Of a DNA stretch of 64,000 bases, positions 51,866-63,364 are shown one piece after another (within the stretch, counting starts at the first letter, position 1; each line of letters begins with the position of its first letter). The notes beneath the pieces were generated by a model. That model was not told the DNA's origin. It saw only the letters and a list, made by a program, of their open reading frames with translations, and did not search any database. The DNA is from Allacma fusca. Taxonomy: Eukaryota; Arthropoda; Collembola; Symphypleona; Sminthuridae. Where the stretch lies: the NCBI GenBank assembly GCA_947179485.1, contig CAMXBY010000049.1:49791-113790 (forward strand). The letters run 5' to 3'. A program made the position numbers and the translations under genes.

Positions 51866-53588
51866 AGTCCCAGGTCTTCCCCTGCGTGCAACGAATCTTC
51901 TCAAGGAAAGCAAAAACGCCTCTGTGGACAACGACGTAACCATCTCCAGACGTAATGCGCGATAAACTGGGCATGTAAACAGTACGATCAAAGCCTTTTG
52001 ACCCCCCTTCAGAAATAGTGACCAGGCGAGATCTACACCTGTGTCCTCAAAGATTGATGCCATTCTAATTCGGTCCAGCGGAATTAGAGCGGGAATTGCT
52101 TCCAGTTTCTTGGAGTCAAAACGGTGACACCGAGTGCACTTACCAACTACAGCTCGAATATTCTTGCTTACTCGTATCAACCAGAATCTTTCACGCAGAA
52201 TTGACATGAGGACTTGCACACCGGCGTGACAATTTCCCTGATGCTCTTCGGCAATTATGTAGTTCACAATTGGATGCTTAGGCGGAAGTAAAGTTGTGAG
52301 TTTGAACTGGGTATGATCGTTCCCTTCAGTGAACCTAGTCTTTACACAATATAGTCCTTTGTCAATCACTACCGCAGCTCCCCTTGGTAAGTTCTCGGGC
52401 TTGTTGATGAAGGAATCAGTTTGCACGGCTTTTAAAACCAACTTCTCGGCGTAGACCAACTCATCAACAGTAATTCCATGATTTACAGGTTTCTTTTCTC
52501 TCAGCCAGCTCCAAAATCTCAAGTACCAAGCGATTCTACGAACTATGGTTTTGTAGCTAGTTGTGTCCTAAAAGTAAGCAGCTAGGGATGACCAACCCAC
52601 TGTTGCAGTCAACATCGACACTACTGTCTTCTTCTCAGCACGTACTTCCTCTTCATTAACCTGGGATACTGATCTAGGCCACTGCTCTTGGGGCATTTTG
52701 AGCCATTCTGGACCCTCCCACCATTTTGACTCCAGAAGTTGACGGACGGAACTTCCTCTCGAGGGCATATCCGCGGGATTTTGAATTCCTGGAACATGTC
52801 TCCATTGGCTGACTTCTGTAAAGGAACAGATCTCCTTTACTGTTTCCAAGACACGTTCCCAATTGATCGTCACGTCGGATCCAACTCAGAGCGGTGGAAT
52901 AATCACGCCAGTAGATTGTTGGGGCATTCTGCACCTCTAAGGCTTGCTTTACTACATTCGTCAAACGAACACCAATCAGGCACGAGAGCAATTCCAGCCT
53001 AGGAATAGTTAACGGGGCTACTCGAGACTTGGCCAGTACCAACTGTACATTTACTCGCTCTAAAGAACCTGCTCTGATAAATACACAAGCAGCGTATGCA
53101 CTCTTGCTTGCATCAGAGAACGTATGAATGGTCCACTCATGTTTCCCGGATCTGCTGCCAATAATCCGTCGAGGAATGTTCACTTTGGATAGCAGCTCTA
53201 AACCCTGGGACCAACTGCGGAACGTTGTAGCAATCTCTTCTGGTAACTCGCTATCCCATCCAGTCTTACTCTCCCATGTTCTTTGGAGTAACTCTTTGGG
53301 GTAGAGAGTAACCGGACAGGTGAACCCGATGGGGTCAAAAATTTTGTGCAACAGACAAAATCTTTCGCTTGGTAAAAGGGTACTCTGCAACATCAGTAAC
53401 TGCTTCGCAACTTAAAGTGTCTGTTTGTTCCAAACTAGCCCGAGTAACTGAGTTTCTGCTTGCCCCAGACTCCGGTCTTCGCTTGGTAACAATGTGTGCT
53501 CCCATCCCCGGAGATCGAATTTACCTTCTCTCATCAGGTCTTGGACATCTTATTGGAATTTCAGCAGTTTAGCCTCGTTGTCAACACT
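51866..53588 (-). pseudogene. BEL/Pao polyprotein: A17/RNase H region and integrase N-terminal half
   Basis: The minus strand from about 53570 has MREGKFDLRGWE and LGLVWNKQTDTLSCE (end of the reverse transcriptase region), then FDPIGFTCPVTLYPKELLQR (A17-associated), IHTFSDASKSAYAACVF (RNase H-like, catalytic Asp), and ADMPSRG. The integrase zinc site (H...H...CTRCHR) and first catalytic region (EDTGVDLAW) are at 52300-52020, then FVARRGRP at about 51880 where the gag-only element cuts in. An in-frame stop near 53545, a frame change near 52870-52700 and another near 52530 show decay. Confidence 0.85.
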
Positions 53589-56500
53589 ATTGACGTTTTC
53601 GTTTAAAATGGAAAAATCGACACACTCGGGATCAGCAAGTTAAGCACAAGCCTTGGCTGCTGATCTACAAAATTTGACTGTAAAAAGATTCTCATTATTT
53701 CTGAGTGACATATCATAGGTTCCAGTGTTTATAAGCTTGAGATCAGACCTTTCTGATTTAGTTTTAGCTACTCTGCGTCTTTCAATATTATCCTGTATAA
53801 ACTTACGTAGGTTAGCCTTCTCGGTAAATGAAAACCCTGCGTGGATTTTTATTAATTTCATTCCTTTCGCCAAATGGAAAGCAAGTGTTCTTTAATGTAC
53901 TACATATTCGAGTCGTGGATAACAGTGAAGCAGCATTTTGGGAATATTAGGGGAAGTGTTTGCACTCGCCCTACCCAGACTGTAGAGCGTGTCGTGCTGT
54001 TGCTTTGACAACCACTCGAGTTTCACACATCGCTTTTCCGGGCACAGGGGGAGAGAAGCTGTCTCATTCTGAATACTCTCAGGGTATTCCAAGTCAACTT
54101 TTACAATGTAGCCTTTGGAATTGTCAGGGCTGAGTAGCTTCTCGTCTAACCAATTTATGGCATTGAGAGTGTCCAGAGTCTCCCACTTGTATTCAGAATG
54201 AGGATATTTAAAAGATTGCATTGCATGAGGATACAAGCTTACATTGTCAAAATAAATTACGGCACTTGGGGACTTTTTGGGATTGTATCCTAATTCACTC
54301 CTAGACGTGTTTGCTCTTGTAATCTTTCGGGTCGCAAAGGACTGTCCTCCTTTTATTCCCGCCTTTACCTTATTGTACATATTTATATCTCTAATATATT
54401 CTATACTCTCGCCGGAAGAGTACAGCCAGCATTGCCAACTATAGCTGGAGCATGTACAACAATACGTGGGATCTAAACCGTACAGTTTCATACCATTGAG
54501 AACAAAATTGAGCCAACAAATGCTCAAATGAACAGAATCCAATACACAGTACAACTGTGCATACGTATTAAAATCCTGAATCTGAAATACTTTGCATATT
54601 TTATTTATCATTGACCATTGCGAGTCCGTGCATGTTTCATGCGTGAGCTCATTGTAAAACTCTTCTCGGCTCGGAATTGGAACACCTGGATTTAATTTTT
54701 CTGGCGAGGAGAGATAACTGTATGGAAACGGAATCTGGGCTAGGAGTAAGCCCTGCCAGGCTAAATCATTGCATTCATCATTTTTTGGTCTGGCAAGTAT
54801 TCCTGCGGGAAATAAATAACGTTCAGCAACTTGTCGGAGCAGGGAAAAATGGGGAGAATTTTCCAATTGAAGCTTATTCACAAGCTGGGCTTGTGAGCTC
54901 GGTTGAAAATGACATGAATCTTGAAATCTTAGTTTAACCTTTCTATTACCACATGTCAGCTTGCTCTTATTATATTTGGAACCTACATAATTAGTATGCA
55001 ACTTTGGTATGTAGATATATCTACCTTCAATGGTCATTTGAACAAATTTCTCTCCTGTTTTTGCAATTACATGTATATTTTCATAATTAAAAAATGTATT
55101 GTCAGCGTGCTTCAAGAGAAGGTGAAAATCAAAATTGCTCCCTCCATGCGCTATTAATGGAAATTCAAATTCGTACCTTATTTTAAGATTACAAGTCTGG
55201 CAAATAGAGGAGACATGAGTGCCTGTATCATGATTGTGATTATAACATTTTATGACTGGCCTGATATAGCTTTCATATTTTTTGGGTTCTTCCTTGGATG
55301 GACTAACTTCGTCAATTTCGCTGTCTTCACTGGGCAATTCGTATAACAATTTCTCGTCTTCGGAGAACAAGTCAAAAGCAAGTTCATGCTCAGAGAACCC
55401 TTGCTGTGCTGAAGAAGTGAATTCACGCTTACAATGCTGGCAATGAGTTGCAGCTCGGTGTAATGATTTTTCTTCATCTGTAGGATCGATCATGTTATTT
55501 GTATTCCGTATGCGTTCTAGCAAGGTTTTCCCCCAGTAGAACGCGCGGGAAAAGAAATGTTGCACAGGATTCTCTCCACAATAATATTCTGTCGTCACCA
55601 GCTCCCCGCGGTTGTTTGTGTTATGTACTACTACAAGAGAGTAACTTGCTAGAATAAACTCGTACCTCTTTACAGTTGCAGAGACTTTTTTCTCTTCCCG
55701 CCAACTTCTTGTTGCTCATTCTCTGATTGAATTTCTTCCCACTCCACCGTCAACGGTTTGCTGTAGCATTCAAAATCGAAAGTAGCAAAGTATGGAAATG
55801 GGTGGAGCATTTCAAGTCTTTTAAATTCTAATTTTTCATCCTCGGGCGGAAACAAGTATTCAATTTTGTTGGTAGTATTTGCCTCGTCCTCTGGATCAAT
55901 ATTATATGCACACTGTATATATACTATATGCATTTGTTTCCTTTTAGTTTTGAATTTACGGAAGCATTTGTCACAATACAAGTGACATAGCTCACCAGGC
56001 TCTCTGAGAAATCTTTCCAAATTAACAATGAGTACATAATGAAACAAGTCTAATGATTCACCTTGGTCTGCACTACTTTGTTTTTTGTGAATCAGAAACA
56101 AATTAATTTTAACCTCAGAGTTATGTTTGCTGGCTCACATAAGTATTACGTTTTCGTCCTTGTGTGTAAATACATTTACTACAACGTTGTTATTTTCTTC
56201 AAATATTGGAAGGTCTTCGTAGGGATTGACAAATCCTTGGGGAGTGTTTGAAAAGTCAATTTTACTCATATATTTTCTCCATGTGTCATGATTTTTAAGA
56301 TTTTTATCGCTCTTACGCTCTAATTCATTTTCTTTAATTTTTTCTTTCCGAAACATGGAGGCTGTTACACAATACTTGAAGCAATCATTATCAAAGTTTT
56401 TAAAATTAACACAACCCATCGGGTTTCTTTTAAATGGAATTGGCAAATAACTACGAACGCGAGCATTTTGAAAAAGTCGAAGTTCACCAACTTTGAATTC

Positions 56501-57399
56501 CATCTGATCAATGCTAGCCACTCTCCACCCACTACCGTTCTGGATAAAAGTTTCAAGTTTATCCACAATTTCTCCGACGCACAGCCACACTAACATTTAA
56601 ATTCCAGTCGAGTCAAATAAATCATGATTTTCAGATTTGAAGTAAATCATAGCCGACTTTGTGGTCACCGCCCCATCGTCCTCCAATGTAATATCTTTTT
56701 CCATTAAAACTGATATGCTCAACTGCACGCGCATATTTCCATGGATAACAAGAAGTTCAGTTAGTAACGTCTCCAGTGCTGCGTACGTTTCCTTGAAAGC
56801 GGTTTCCACGTCCCGTGTGTCAATGGGATGACGGTAAGCATAGTGAACAATTACTCCCAGATGTGAACGGCTTAGTTCGGTAAATTTTGTCAAGTCCAGA
56901 GGATAGTTTGCATCAACATGACCCAACCGTTCTCCTAGAGATGGGCAGGTGTGAGCCCTCTTCCAGGAACAATATTTCCCGCAATGCTCGCACAAATGAT
57001 TCACATCGAGATGACAAGCATACTGAATATGTGTACGACAGCGAAAAATACAGTCAGGCATTGAGCAGTAAAGTTTCTGAAAATAAAAAAAACAAATAAA
57101 TACTTATATAAAACTACAAAATAAATCAATCTCGTGTGTTTGCGAGCGAGGTAAATATTTCCCCTATCTATTACACTATTTGAGTACATAAATGTCCACA
57201 CTGATCCACACCATTATATTTGTTTTGCAAATGACAAAAAACCTACCGGACGTGAAAATCCATATGTAGTAGGAACAGGTTGTTGGGTCGTTTCATAAGC
57301 TAAATTCGTATTGGAAGCTGCTCCGCTGTTCTCATTTCTATTTAGTTGGGACGCTCCAGCAATTGGCTCGGTCCTGTTGTCTTGGTTTGCTCCTTCCAT
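53589..57399 (-). pseudogene. Protein-primed DNA polymerase B (pPolB), 3'-truncated
   Basis: The start is ATG at 57399 (MEGANQDNR). Exon 1 ends at 57247 (CCG|GTAGGT), the intron is 57246-57077, and exon 2 opens KLYCSMPDC in phase 0. A Cys/His-rich N-terminal region (HLCEHCGKYCSW) precedes the conserved DDQCFK-like block (NDCFKYCVTASMF). The exonuclease motif is FATFDFECYSKP at about 55790. Further on come HGGSNFDFHLLL (exonuclease II-like), VIYFDNVSLYPHAMQ (palm motif A, D-x2-SLYP) and part of the Kx3NSxYG region near 53780. The catalytic YxDTD region is missing because the gene ends at the BEL junction near 53588. Lesions: in-frame TAA at 56597, a further break near 56100-56135, a frameshift in an A-run near 55680, and frame changes near 53880 and 53640. 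It copied the element genome using a terminal protein primer. Confidence 0.85.
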
Positions 57400-57403
57400 G
57401 GTT

Positions 57404-57804
57404 TTAATTATTGTTGTTCCTAGCTTTCCACTCACTAATCAGCTTAGACGTAAACTTGTATATTTTGATGGAGACCAGAACACACAAAAGTATTACTGAC
57501 GTGTAGGTAGCTGCAAACAGGACAAGTTACACAGTTCAAGTGAATACGGGTGGGAGAAAGTGAGGAGAGAACTTTATACAGATCAATAAGGGAAAAGAGA
57601 AATCTTACCCGCAGAGTTCTCACGCGTTGCCACATTATCTCCCTCTGTGGGCACGCTTGTGCTCCCGTTCTTGTATTTACGCGTGTCCTGCAATAGATGC
57701 TTAAGGACAGCGTGTAGGTGAATTAACAACCGTTCGGTTGAAATTGCTCCGCCATTCAGCACCACCTCATCGAGAGTGGTGAACAAACTCGATGGTGGTT
57801 GCAT
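57404..57804 (-). CDS. Two-exon small membrane protein of the Polinton
   Basis: ATG at 57804 opens exon 1 (57804-57609; MQPPSSLFTTLDEVVLNGG). An intron 57608-57511 has donor GCGG|GTAAGA and acceptor GTTTGCAG. Exon 2 (57510-57404) joins in phase and encodes a hydrophobic span SVILLCVLVSIKIYKF, then ends TAA four bases before the polymerase ATG. The product is about 100 aa with one predicted membrane segment near the C-terminus. No lesion was seen. The function is unknown; single-span membrane proteins are common accessory genes in Polintons and adintoviruses. Confidence 0.6.
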
Positions 57805-58152
57805 TTATACTTGACAACTCTACCGATGTCGCTAGCGTTAGCTTTAGCTCCGTTCACACTTGATTCGGAAGAAGTTGAAATAATAAAGTTTAATAAAAAC
57901 AAATAAAGAGTCACAATAATTACTCGTGAGACCATGTTTACAGAGTGCTTTCAAAATGTTAACTAATTGTTTTCTTTGCTCCGAATGTTCTTATGTACGT
58001 ATATGTACGTATTTATACAAAGATAAGCAAAGATGTGCAGAGATGTGCAGAGATGTGCAGAGATGTGCAGAGTGGGTTAAGATGATCAGAGCAAGTTCAA
58101 ATTGTTGATGGTTAATAGAGCCCGTGTTAACAGAACGCTTACAAAACGAACA
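57805..58152. other. Polinton intergenic DNA
   Basis: No gene seen. It may hold promoter sequences for the small-protein genes. Confidence 0.4.
58031..58070 (+). repeat. 10-bp tandem repeat, four units
   Basis: AGATGTGCAG repeated four times without change, inside the Polinton between small-protein genes. Confidence 0.92.
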
Positions 58153-58772
58153 CTATTTTTTTCGTATGCTCCGAATGTTCTTATGTACGTATTTTGAAAA
58201 TTTGTTACACTTTTTATTAGGCTGGGATGTTCTTTGACCATAACCGCGTTGATTCTTTCGAGGTCTCAGCGATCTCTTGCGATCATTAATATTATTATCT
58301 CCGACAGCATCATTGTCTCCCCCGGGTTTTTCTTTCCCAGAGATGTCGCCTGCAGTAGTGTTATTAGAAATTGTATGTGTTTCAGCGATGGTCTTCTGAG
58401 GATCGTTCACATATTCTATAGGAATATCTTTACTTGCTTCATCTAGTGTTTTCCACTTTGGTGTCCTTGTGAGTCTATGACACATGGACGTCCCAATACT
58501 TTCACAACAGCATATTTTGATAAATTTTGGTGTCTTTAGATTTTTTTTTAAACTCCTTGACGAACATCGAGCTTTGAGGATACGTTTTCAGTTAAATTGT
58601 TTGTTATATGTTCGGAAAGGATTGGTTTAATTGCGTGATTAGGAGTCTCACTGGCTGTTGCTGCCACTGATACCGGTTTGTGTTCATTAACTGACGTGTT
58701 TATTTCTCTTTTATATAGTTTCATAAGCTCTTCATAAAGAGCGGGAGAAACAACTCGCATTACTTTAGCCAT
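58153..58772 (-). pseudogene. Small basic Polinton protein, frameshifted
   Basis: ATG at 58772 starts MAKVMRVVSPALYEELMKLY. The frame breaks in a poly-A/T run at 58541-58551 and resumes in another phase to end in a strongly basic tail (RKRSLRPRKNQRGYG and KKCNKFSKYVHKNIRSIRKK) at 58153. The C-terminal charge resembles DNA-condensing core proteins of small DNA viruses, but no family was recognised. Confidence 0.5.
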
Positions 58773-58894
58773 TAGTAAGCGACGACGTTGAAATAATTTC
58801 ACTAGTAAACACTTTTAGAAACACACTTGCTAATATGGCTTTCACTAGGTTTTGGTTTCGCAAAAGCAGGCGTTCGAATAGATTTTAATTTTCT

Positions 58895-59083
58895 TTACGA
58901 ATTTACACACTTGAGCGGTTTCCTTTTACAAAATAAATTAAAATTGTATATTAATTCCAGTAACGCATGTATTTGCAAATCTGATGCATTCTTGACAAGC
59001 CTTCTAGCCTTCACCTTTGATTTGACTGTTACAATTTGAAGGAGGAACTGACAGTTTTCTTCAAACGAATTATTCACCGTCAT
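58895..59083 (-). CDS. Short conserved Polinton ORF
   Basis: ATG at 59083 starts MTVNNSFEENCQFLLQIV; the product is about 62 aa and Leu-rich (ASDLQIHALLELIYNF). Similar short proteins with an ENLQLL...IHxLxExxYN pattern are found next to the ATPase in many Polintons; their role is not established. The frame is continuous with the end of the ATPase without an intervening stop, so it may be read as a fusion here. Confidence 0.5.
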   Translation of the reverse strand: MTVNNSFEENCQFLLQIVTVKSKVKARRLVKNASDLQIHALLELIYNFNLFCKRKPLKCVNS

Positions 59084-59750
59084 TTTATTGGGGGCGTATA
59101 CTTCAGCATTCTGGTCAGGGAACATTGAATTTCTAACCCAAAAAGGAGATGACTTATTTTTGGGGTGCATGTCTAAAACGAGGTAGCCATACTGCCGGCT
59201 TGATACAGCTTTAATATAGGCTGAAGTCAGAAAGTTTGTCTGACCGGCGCACACTTGTTTAGCGATGTTAGTGATTATGCTGCGGTCTCTGGGATTATCA
59301 AACAACAGTAGTATTTGCGCATTTAAATTTATCTCTTAACCCTTTCACAAATGGATTCTGAAGAATTAAAATCATGCTCGTCCCTCGATGATGTGAATGT
59401 TTAATAAAATAACGAGTTACAAGTTCCAAGTTTTCTTTCTTTGAAAACGTATCCTGCTGGTCATCGATCACAATTAAACAAGGATCACGAGCCAATTTTT
59501 CAATATCGTGAAGATTACTTGTAAATATTATATTTTTATCTTCTTCCTTTAATTTATAAAACTCTTTCTGAAAATCGCTATAGACGTAGATGACCTTTTC
59601 TAATCGCTTTTCAAATAATTTAAAGCGCCTGCGTATTATTTCAAGCCTCTTATACGTTTTACCAACCTGTGTGCTGCCTGCAATCGATATTGTACTGGGG
59701 TGGGGGAAGGAATAGTTAATTAAATTATTTTCGTCAGTTCCAATTTCCAT
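59084..59750 (-). pseudogene. A32-like genome packaging ATPase (FtsK/HerA superfamily), frameshifted
   Basis: ATG at 59750. Walker A is GSTQVGKT near residue 25; Walker B is CLIVIDDQQ near residue 92; the sensor region follows in MILILQNPF. The frame is lost near 59310-59330 by a one-base change in AAATTTAAATG. The other phase then carries FDNPRDRSIITNIAKQV and YGYLVLDMHPKN to the normal C-terminal region (FPDQNAEVYAPN). Total length of about 220 aa is typical. The enzyme would pump DNA into capsids. Confidence 0.85.
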
Positions 59751-59881
59751 GACGTTGTTTTCACAATGAGTAGAAATGAGAAACTGTTCATGTATATGTA
59801 CAGGGCCGAATCTTTTTTATTTTTTACACAATAACGACTTACACAAATACACAAAAACACACTACCGTTCATTAATCGCCA

Positions 59882-60349
59882 CTATTTTACCATTTTCATC
59901 ATTTTGTAAGTAAACAAAGACACTATTTTATCATTATACAACGTATTAGATTTAAATTGAGATATAAATATTTTATAAGGTATTCCTATCATCCTACTGT
60001 AAGCAAACATTACACAAAACTGTCCACACAGTTCGGACTGTGCATTCTGCAGGATTTTACAATTCTCTCTGATAATAAAATTCCGTGGTATGCGTATATT
60101 ATGATATTGAGAAATATCTTTACCAAAACTATCAAAAACTTCAAATTGTTTATAGGTTATTTTATATATGCATATCCAATGTTTTCCTGGACCTGAAATA
60201 ACATCTGTATTGACAATTAAAATGCTCGGAGCGCTTATTTCATTGAAAACAGTGTTAAATTCATCAGCTGCTAGTACATGAAAGGGTATTTAGATGTGAT
60301 ACCAACTAAATATAGCAGTAAGCATGTCTCGAATAGATCTTGTGTCCAT
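59882..60349 (-). pseudogene. Adenain-like capsid maturation protease, one in-frame stop
   Basis: A 155-codon frame from ATG 60349 to TAG 59882, open except for one TAA at codon 20. Catalytic landmarks are in order: His in GKHWICIY, Asp in FEVFDSFG, Gln in LQNAQSELCG and Cys in CGQFCVMF. This is the C5/C48 fold of adenovirus and Polinton proteases, which cleave capsid precursors. Its ATG follows the major capsid stop codon by one base. Confidence 0.82.
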
Positions 60350-60350
60350 C

Positions 60351-61673
60351 TTAATAATCCAATATAACCTGACGGTTGTTGTCTATTTCCAAAACGTTTT
60401 GGTAATGGCTGTAAACGACAACTTGAATAGCCTCGTCCAACGGAGCTCTAAACTTTATCGTTATTTTAATGTTTCCCCGACGGTTAACAGAGATCGTGTC
60501 GTTTTGATTCGGGAGCAAGTCAACAGCAACAAGAACGTTTCCTGTGAAATTGTAAATACATTTTTTATAAATCATCCAAGTTTATTGACATTATTAAACA
60601 ATTATATCAAGCAGAATTAAATGTGTGTTACCCGCTTTATAGTTGTCACGATTTACGCCATTACCAAGAATTTCCGTTGCTGACGTATTCTGCAAAGATC
60701 GCAACGCAAGCAAATAGTTGTCAGCGCCAGATCCATTAGCTGTTTTGAAACTTCAGGGAATAGCTCGGTGCTGAATGGATTCACCGTTCCACGAAATCGA
60801 TATTTCCGATAAATTTTTATCCACAAAATTGAAGGCTTCCTTTGTTATAGATCCCATAAACGCGTCGGCCGATATAATACCGACAACTAATATTTTTGGA
60901 ATTCTTCCCAATAAAATACCCTCGGTGGTAATTTGGGACAGGCCTTGCGCCACGTTAAATGTTTTTAGATCTGCGTTCACCACGGGATACTTGAACGTCT
61001 TCCCCAAGGACAATTCACGACGATGTGTCAATAATTTGTTTTGACACTACCTTTTTTTGAAACATAAAATACGGCTTCGTTAATATCATAACGATATGTC
61101 ACCCCCGAAATGGCTGGGAGTTTGCCAACGCTCGAGTTTAAACAAATTTCAGGCGAGCTTCTGCGCAGAACTATTCGGAGCTCACTTCTCGAAGGTAGAT
61201 ACCTTCGCTGGTTGAAAATGTTACAATTTAAACTACCAAGCATGGTAAATTGTTGCGAATTCATTGTTTTCTCATATCGCTCCTTAAATCCAGCGTCTGT
61301 GACATTAAAATCGTCCTTCTTGTTGTTTGGATACCAGAATTCATTCATCAATCGATTAGTTTTTTCAATGTTAACAGCAGCAGCACTGCCAGCACTTCGT
61401 CTGTGACGAATGTTCTATCGCGTATGTACTGAATTGTTTATGCTTGCTCGTTGAATATGGCCTCCACCAGACTGGGGTTGTCTACGTTTCCGCTTTGCCA
61501 CGCCCTGACTCTGCTCCACCTTCAGTGGAATAATATGACGTTCCTTCCGATCCAAGACCTGCGCTGCCACCACCAGCCATTAATGTTCCCTCCACAGATC
61601 CACTTCCGAATTGTAACTGATTTAATTTAGGTTCTAGGAAGCATGCGTTGTTGTTACACTCTACTTGGCGCAT
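60351..61673 (-). pseudogene. Major capsid protein (double jelly-roll, hexon-like), broken
   Basis: Coding blocks on the minus strand: SLNCNIFNQRRYLPSRSELRIVL (split here as SLNCNIFNQRRY and LPSRSELRIVL) near 61240-61170, then ILLGRIPKILVVGIISADAF near 60920, FNFVDKNLSEIS near 60830, DNYLLALRSLQNTS near 60710, and VVVYSHYQNVLEIDNNRQ at the C-terminus. These match the order of conserved blocks in Polinton hexon-like capsid proteins. A 90-bp intron (60631-60542; GCGG|GTAACA, TTTCACAG) joins in phase. Lesions: in-frame TGA at about 60753, a frame change near 61030, a stop near 61424 and a frame change near 61495. The basic, Gly-rich N-terminal part from 61673 may instead be a separate small gene. 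Confidence 0.75.
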
Positions 61674-61696
61674 GACCAAACTGTTATTGATTTATT

Positions 61697-63301
61697 TTAG
61701 AAACGGGGCTTGAAGTGGAGAAATACACTTGTTTCAGATTTGCTTAAATCCCAAGGTTGAAAATATTCATCGACGAAATCGACGCGTAAAATCGAAACTT
61801 GTTCGCAGTTGAGCGGGACGTATGTGACTGGATAGAAATCTTTTTCTACTTTGACATTTAGTTGCTTACTCATTCGAAGCTCTTCAATCACTGGCACATA
61901 CTGACTGTTAAAGTATTGATTTTCTACACAGTTTAATAAAATCAATAGTCGTTTTGTGTCTAAATCTACGGGTACAATTTCATCTTCACCCTCCTCAATT
62001 TCACGGAGAATTTCCTCTTGAACGACAATTTCATAGCCCACTTGAACGCACGTATTATTCTCAAAGCGATTTTCAATGGGTATTTCAAAGTAACGTTTTA
62101 TTGGTGCAGGAAGATCAATGGAAAAGTTCCATGGTATATCATTCAAAAACATGTCGCCATTTCCATATTGAAATTTAATGTCAAATTCAGGAAAATTTTC
62201 ATTCTTAAATGTGTTGTTTAATTCCTGCAGGACATCTGTCACCTTTGTAGTTGCAGGTTCCTTCATAGGCAAGAATGAAATACTGGTGAATCCAAGACGA
62301 AAATATAACGGATCGTCAGAATTTACTCGTTTAAACTCTGCGTCGTTGAAAGGTGCTAATACTACTTCCTTTCAAATTTCAAATTTTTCCCGGTTAAATC
62401 CCAGGCATCTTACAATGGGTTCGGGCAATGTGATGTAGTCAGATTTATGACCACCGTTTTTCGCAACGGTAATAGTACACAGGTTTTTAGAATCAAAATC
62501 AAAATTGACGGTGAAGCCCGAGTCCAGTAGTCGAGCTGACAACGCTGTAAAGAAACGTTTAAAATTTGTTTCTTGATGTCGGTAGAACACGGCCATTCCT
62601 TGGAACTGTTGATCAATTATAACCAAGTTGCCTTTGTAGTTATGTTTCACATGGGAAATGGTGAATTGTGTTTGCACTGGCAGCTTCTTGTAAAATTCCT
62701 CGGAAACAATGTCTTCAGCAGAATATCTTCCGCGTAAAAAATGCTTCCGCTTAAAGCCAAGAAGAGCAGCCAGATTTGTAGATATTTCCAACACTTCATC
62801 CGACGCATCAAAGTTTTGAACAATTGTTACCAAGAATTTGTTGTCGGGTAGTGGTCGAATTGCAAAAGTTAATTTCGTATTGCTTGCCGATAATGAGTCA
62901 TTGAGACGACTTATAAACTGTGGGAAACTGGCATCCGTATTTTTATATTTTAACACGCTAACAGCAGGTGGTAGGTAGCCAGGAAATATAGGTCCTGGGG
63001 GGATTTCAGTATCGGCTTGTATGGTACGACGAGTTACGCGAGGACGAACCGCTTTCTTTACAAGTTTTGTTTTTCGCATGACCTGGACTTTGGGCTGAGG
63101 AGTATATCTCAATTTCATAATACCCACGTCGTACATTCCACGCTCTAATTTTATTGGGCGAGATAGTCCATTTACAATGTTCCCAACTAAACCAACGCCA
63201 TCGGGATTAGAATTGTTCGTTACGACCGCGTAAAAATTCCTCAAGGCGGAGGTCGAGTCGCCATGGAAACCATCCAACTTGTATTCTGTATGCACTGACA
63301 T
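61697..63301 (-). pseudogene. Minor capsid/penton candidate, one in-frame stop
   Basis: ATG at 63301 (MSVHTEYKLDGF) leads a frame of about 530 codons broken only by a TGA at 62372-62374. The early block LSRPIKLERGMYDVGIMKLRY matches the 'basic-patch, then weVal-x-ei-x-y' pattern seen in a conserved structural protein of Polintons. Repeated segments ending in LGF (LAALLGFKRKHFL, IVRCLGFNREKF) suggest two related domains. The C-terminal 190 residues are acidic and beta-rich in character. Assignment to the penton position is an inference from gene order and these motifs. Confidence 0.6.
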
Positions 63302-63364
63302 GTTGACTGCTACTGTTGCTCGGCTGCTAATGCTGCTGCGGTTTCTATTTTTCTCTGTGTTTTA

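Larger units (their letters stand above)
47442..53588 (-). mobile_element. BEL/Pao retrotransposon, 5'-truncated, split by a gag-only LTR element
   Basis: On the minus strand it begins mid-polyprotein at about 53588 (gag, protease and most of the reverse transcriptase missing). It then runs through the RNase H/A17-associated region, integrase, a purine tract GGTGGGAGAA (47806-47815) and a putative 3' LTR (47805 down to about 47442). The insertion 48740-51861 separates the first and second catalytic parts of the integrase. The 5' truncation abuts the Polinton polymerase gene. Confidence 0.85.

Noticed and set aside
61482-61679. Candidate protease gene between the capsid genes
   Set aside because: The frame is Gly/Ser-rich without catalytic motifs; the adenain-like protease was found at 59882-60349 instead.
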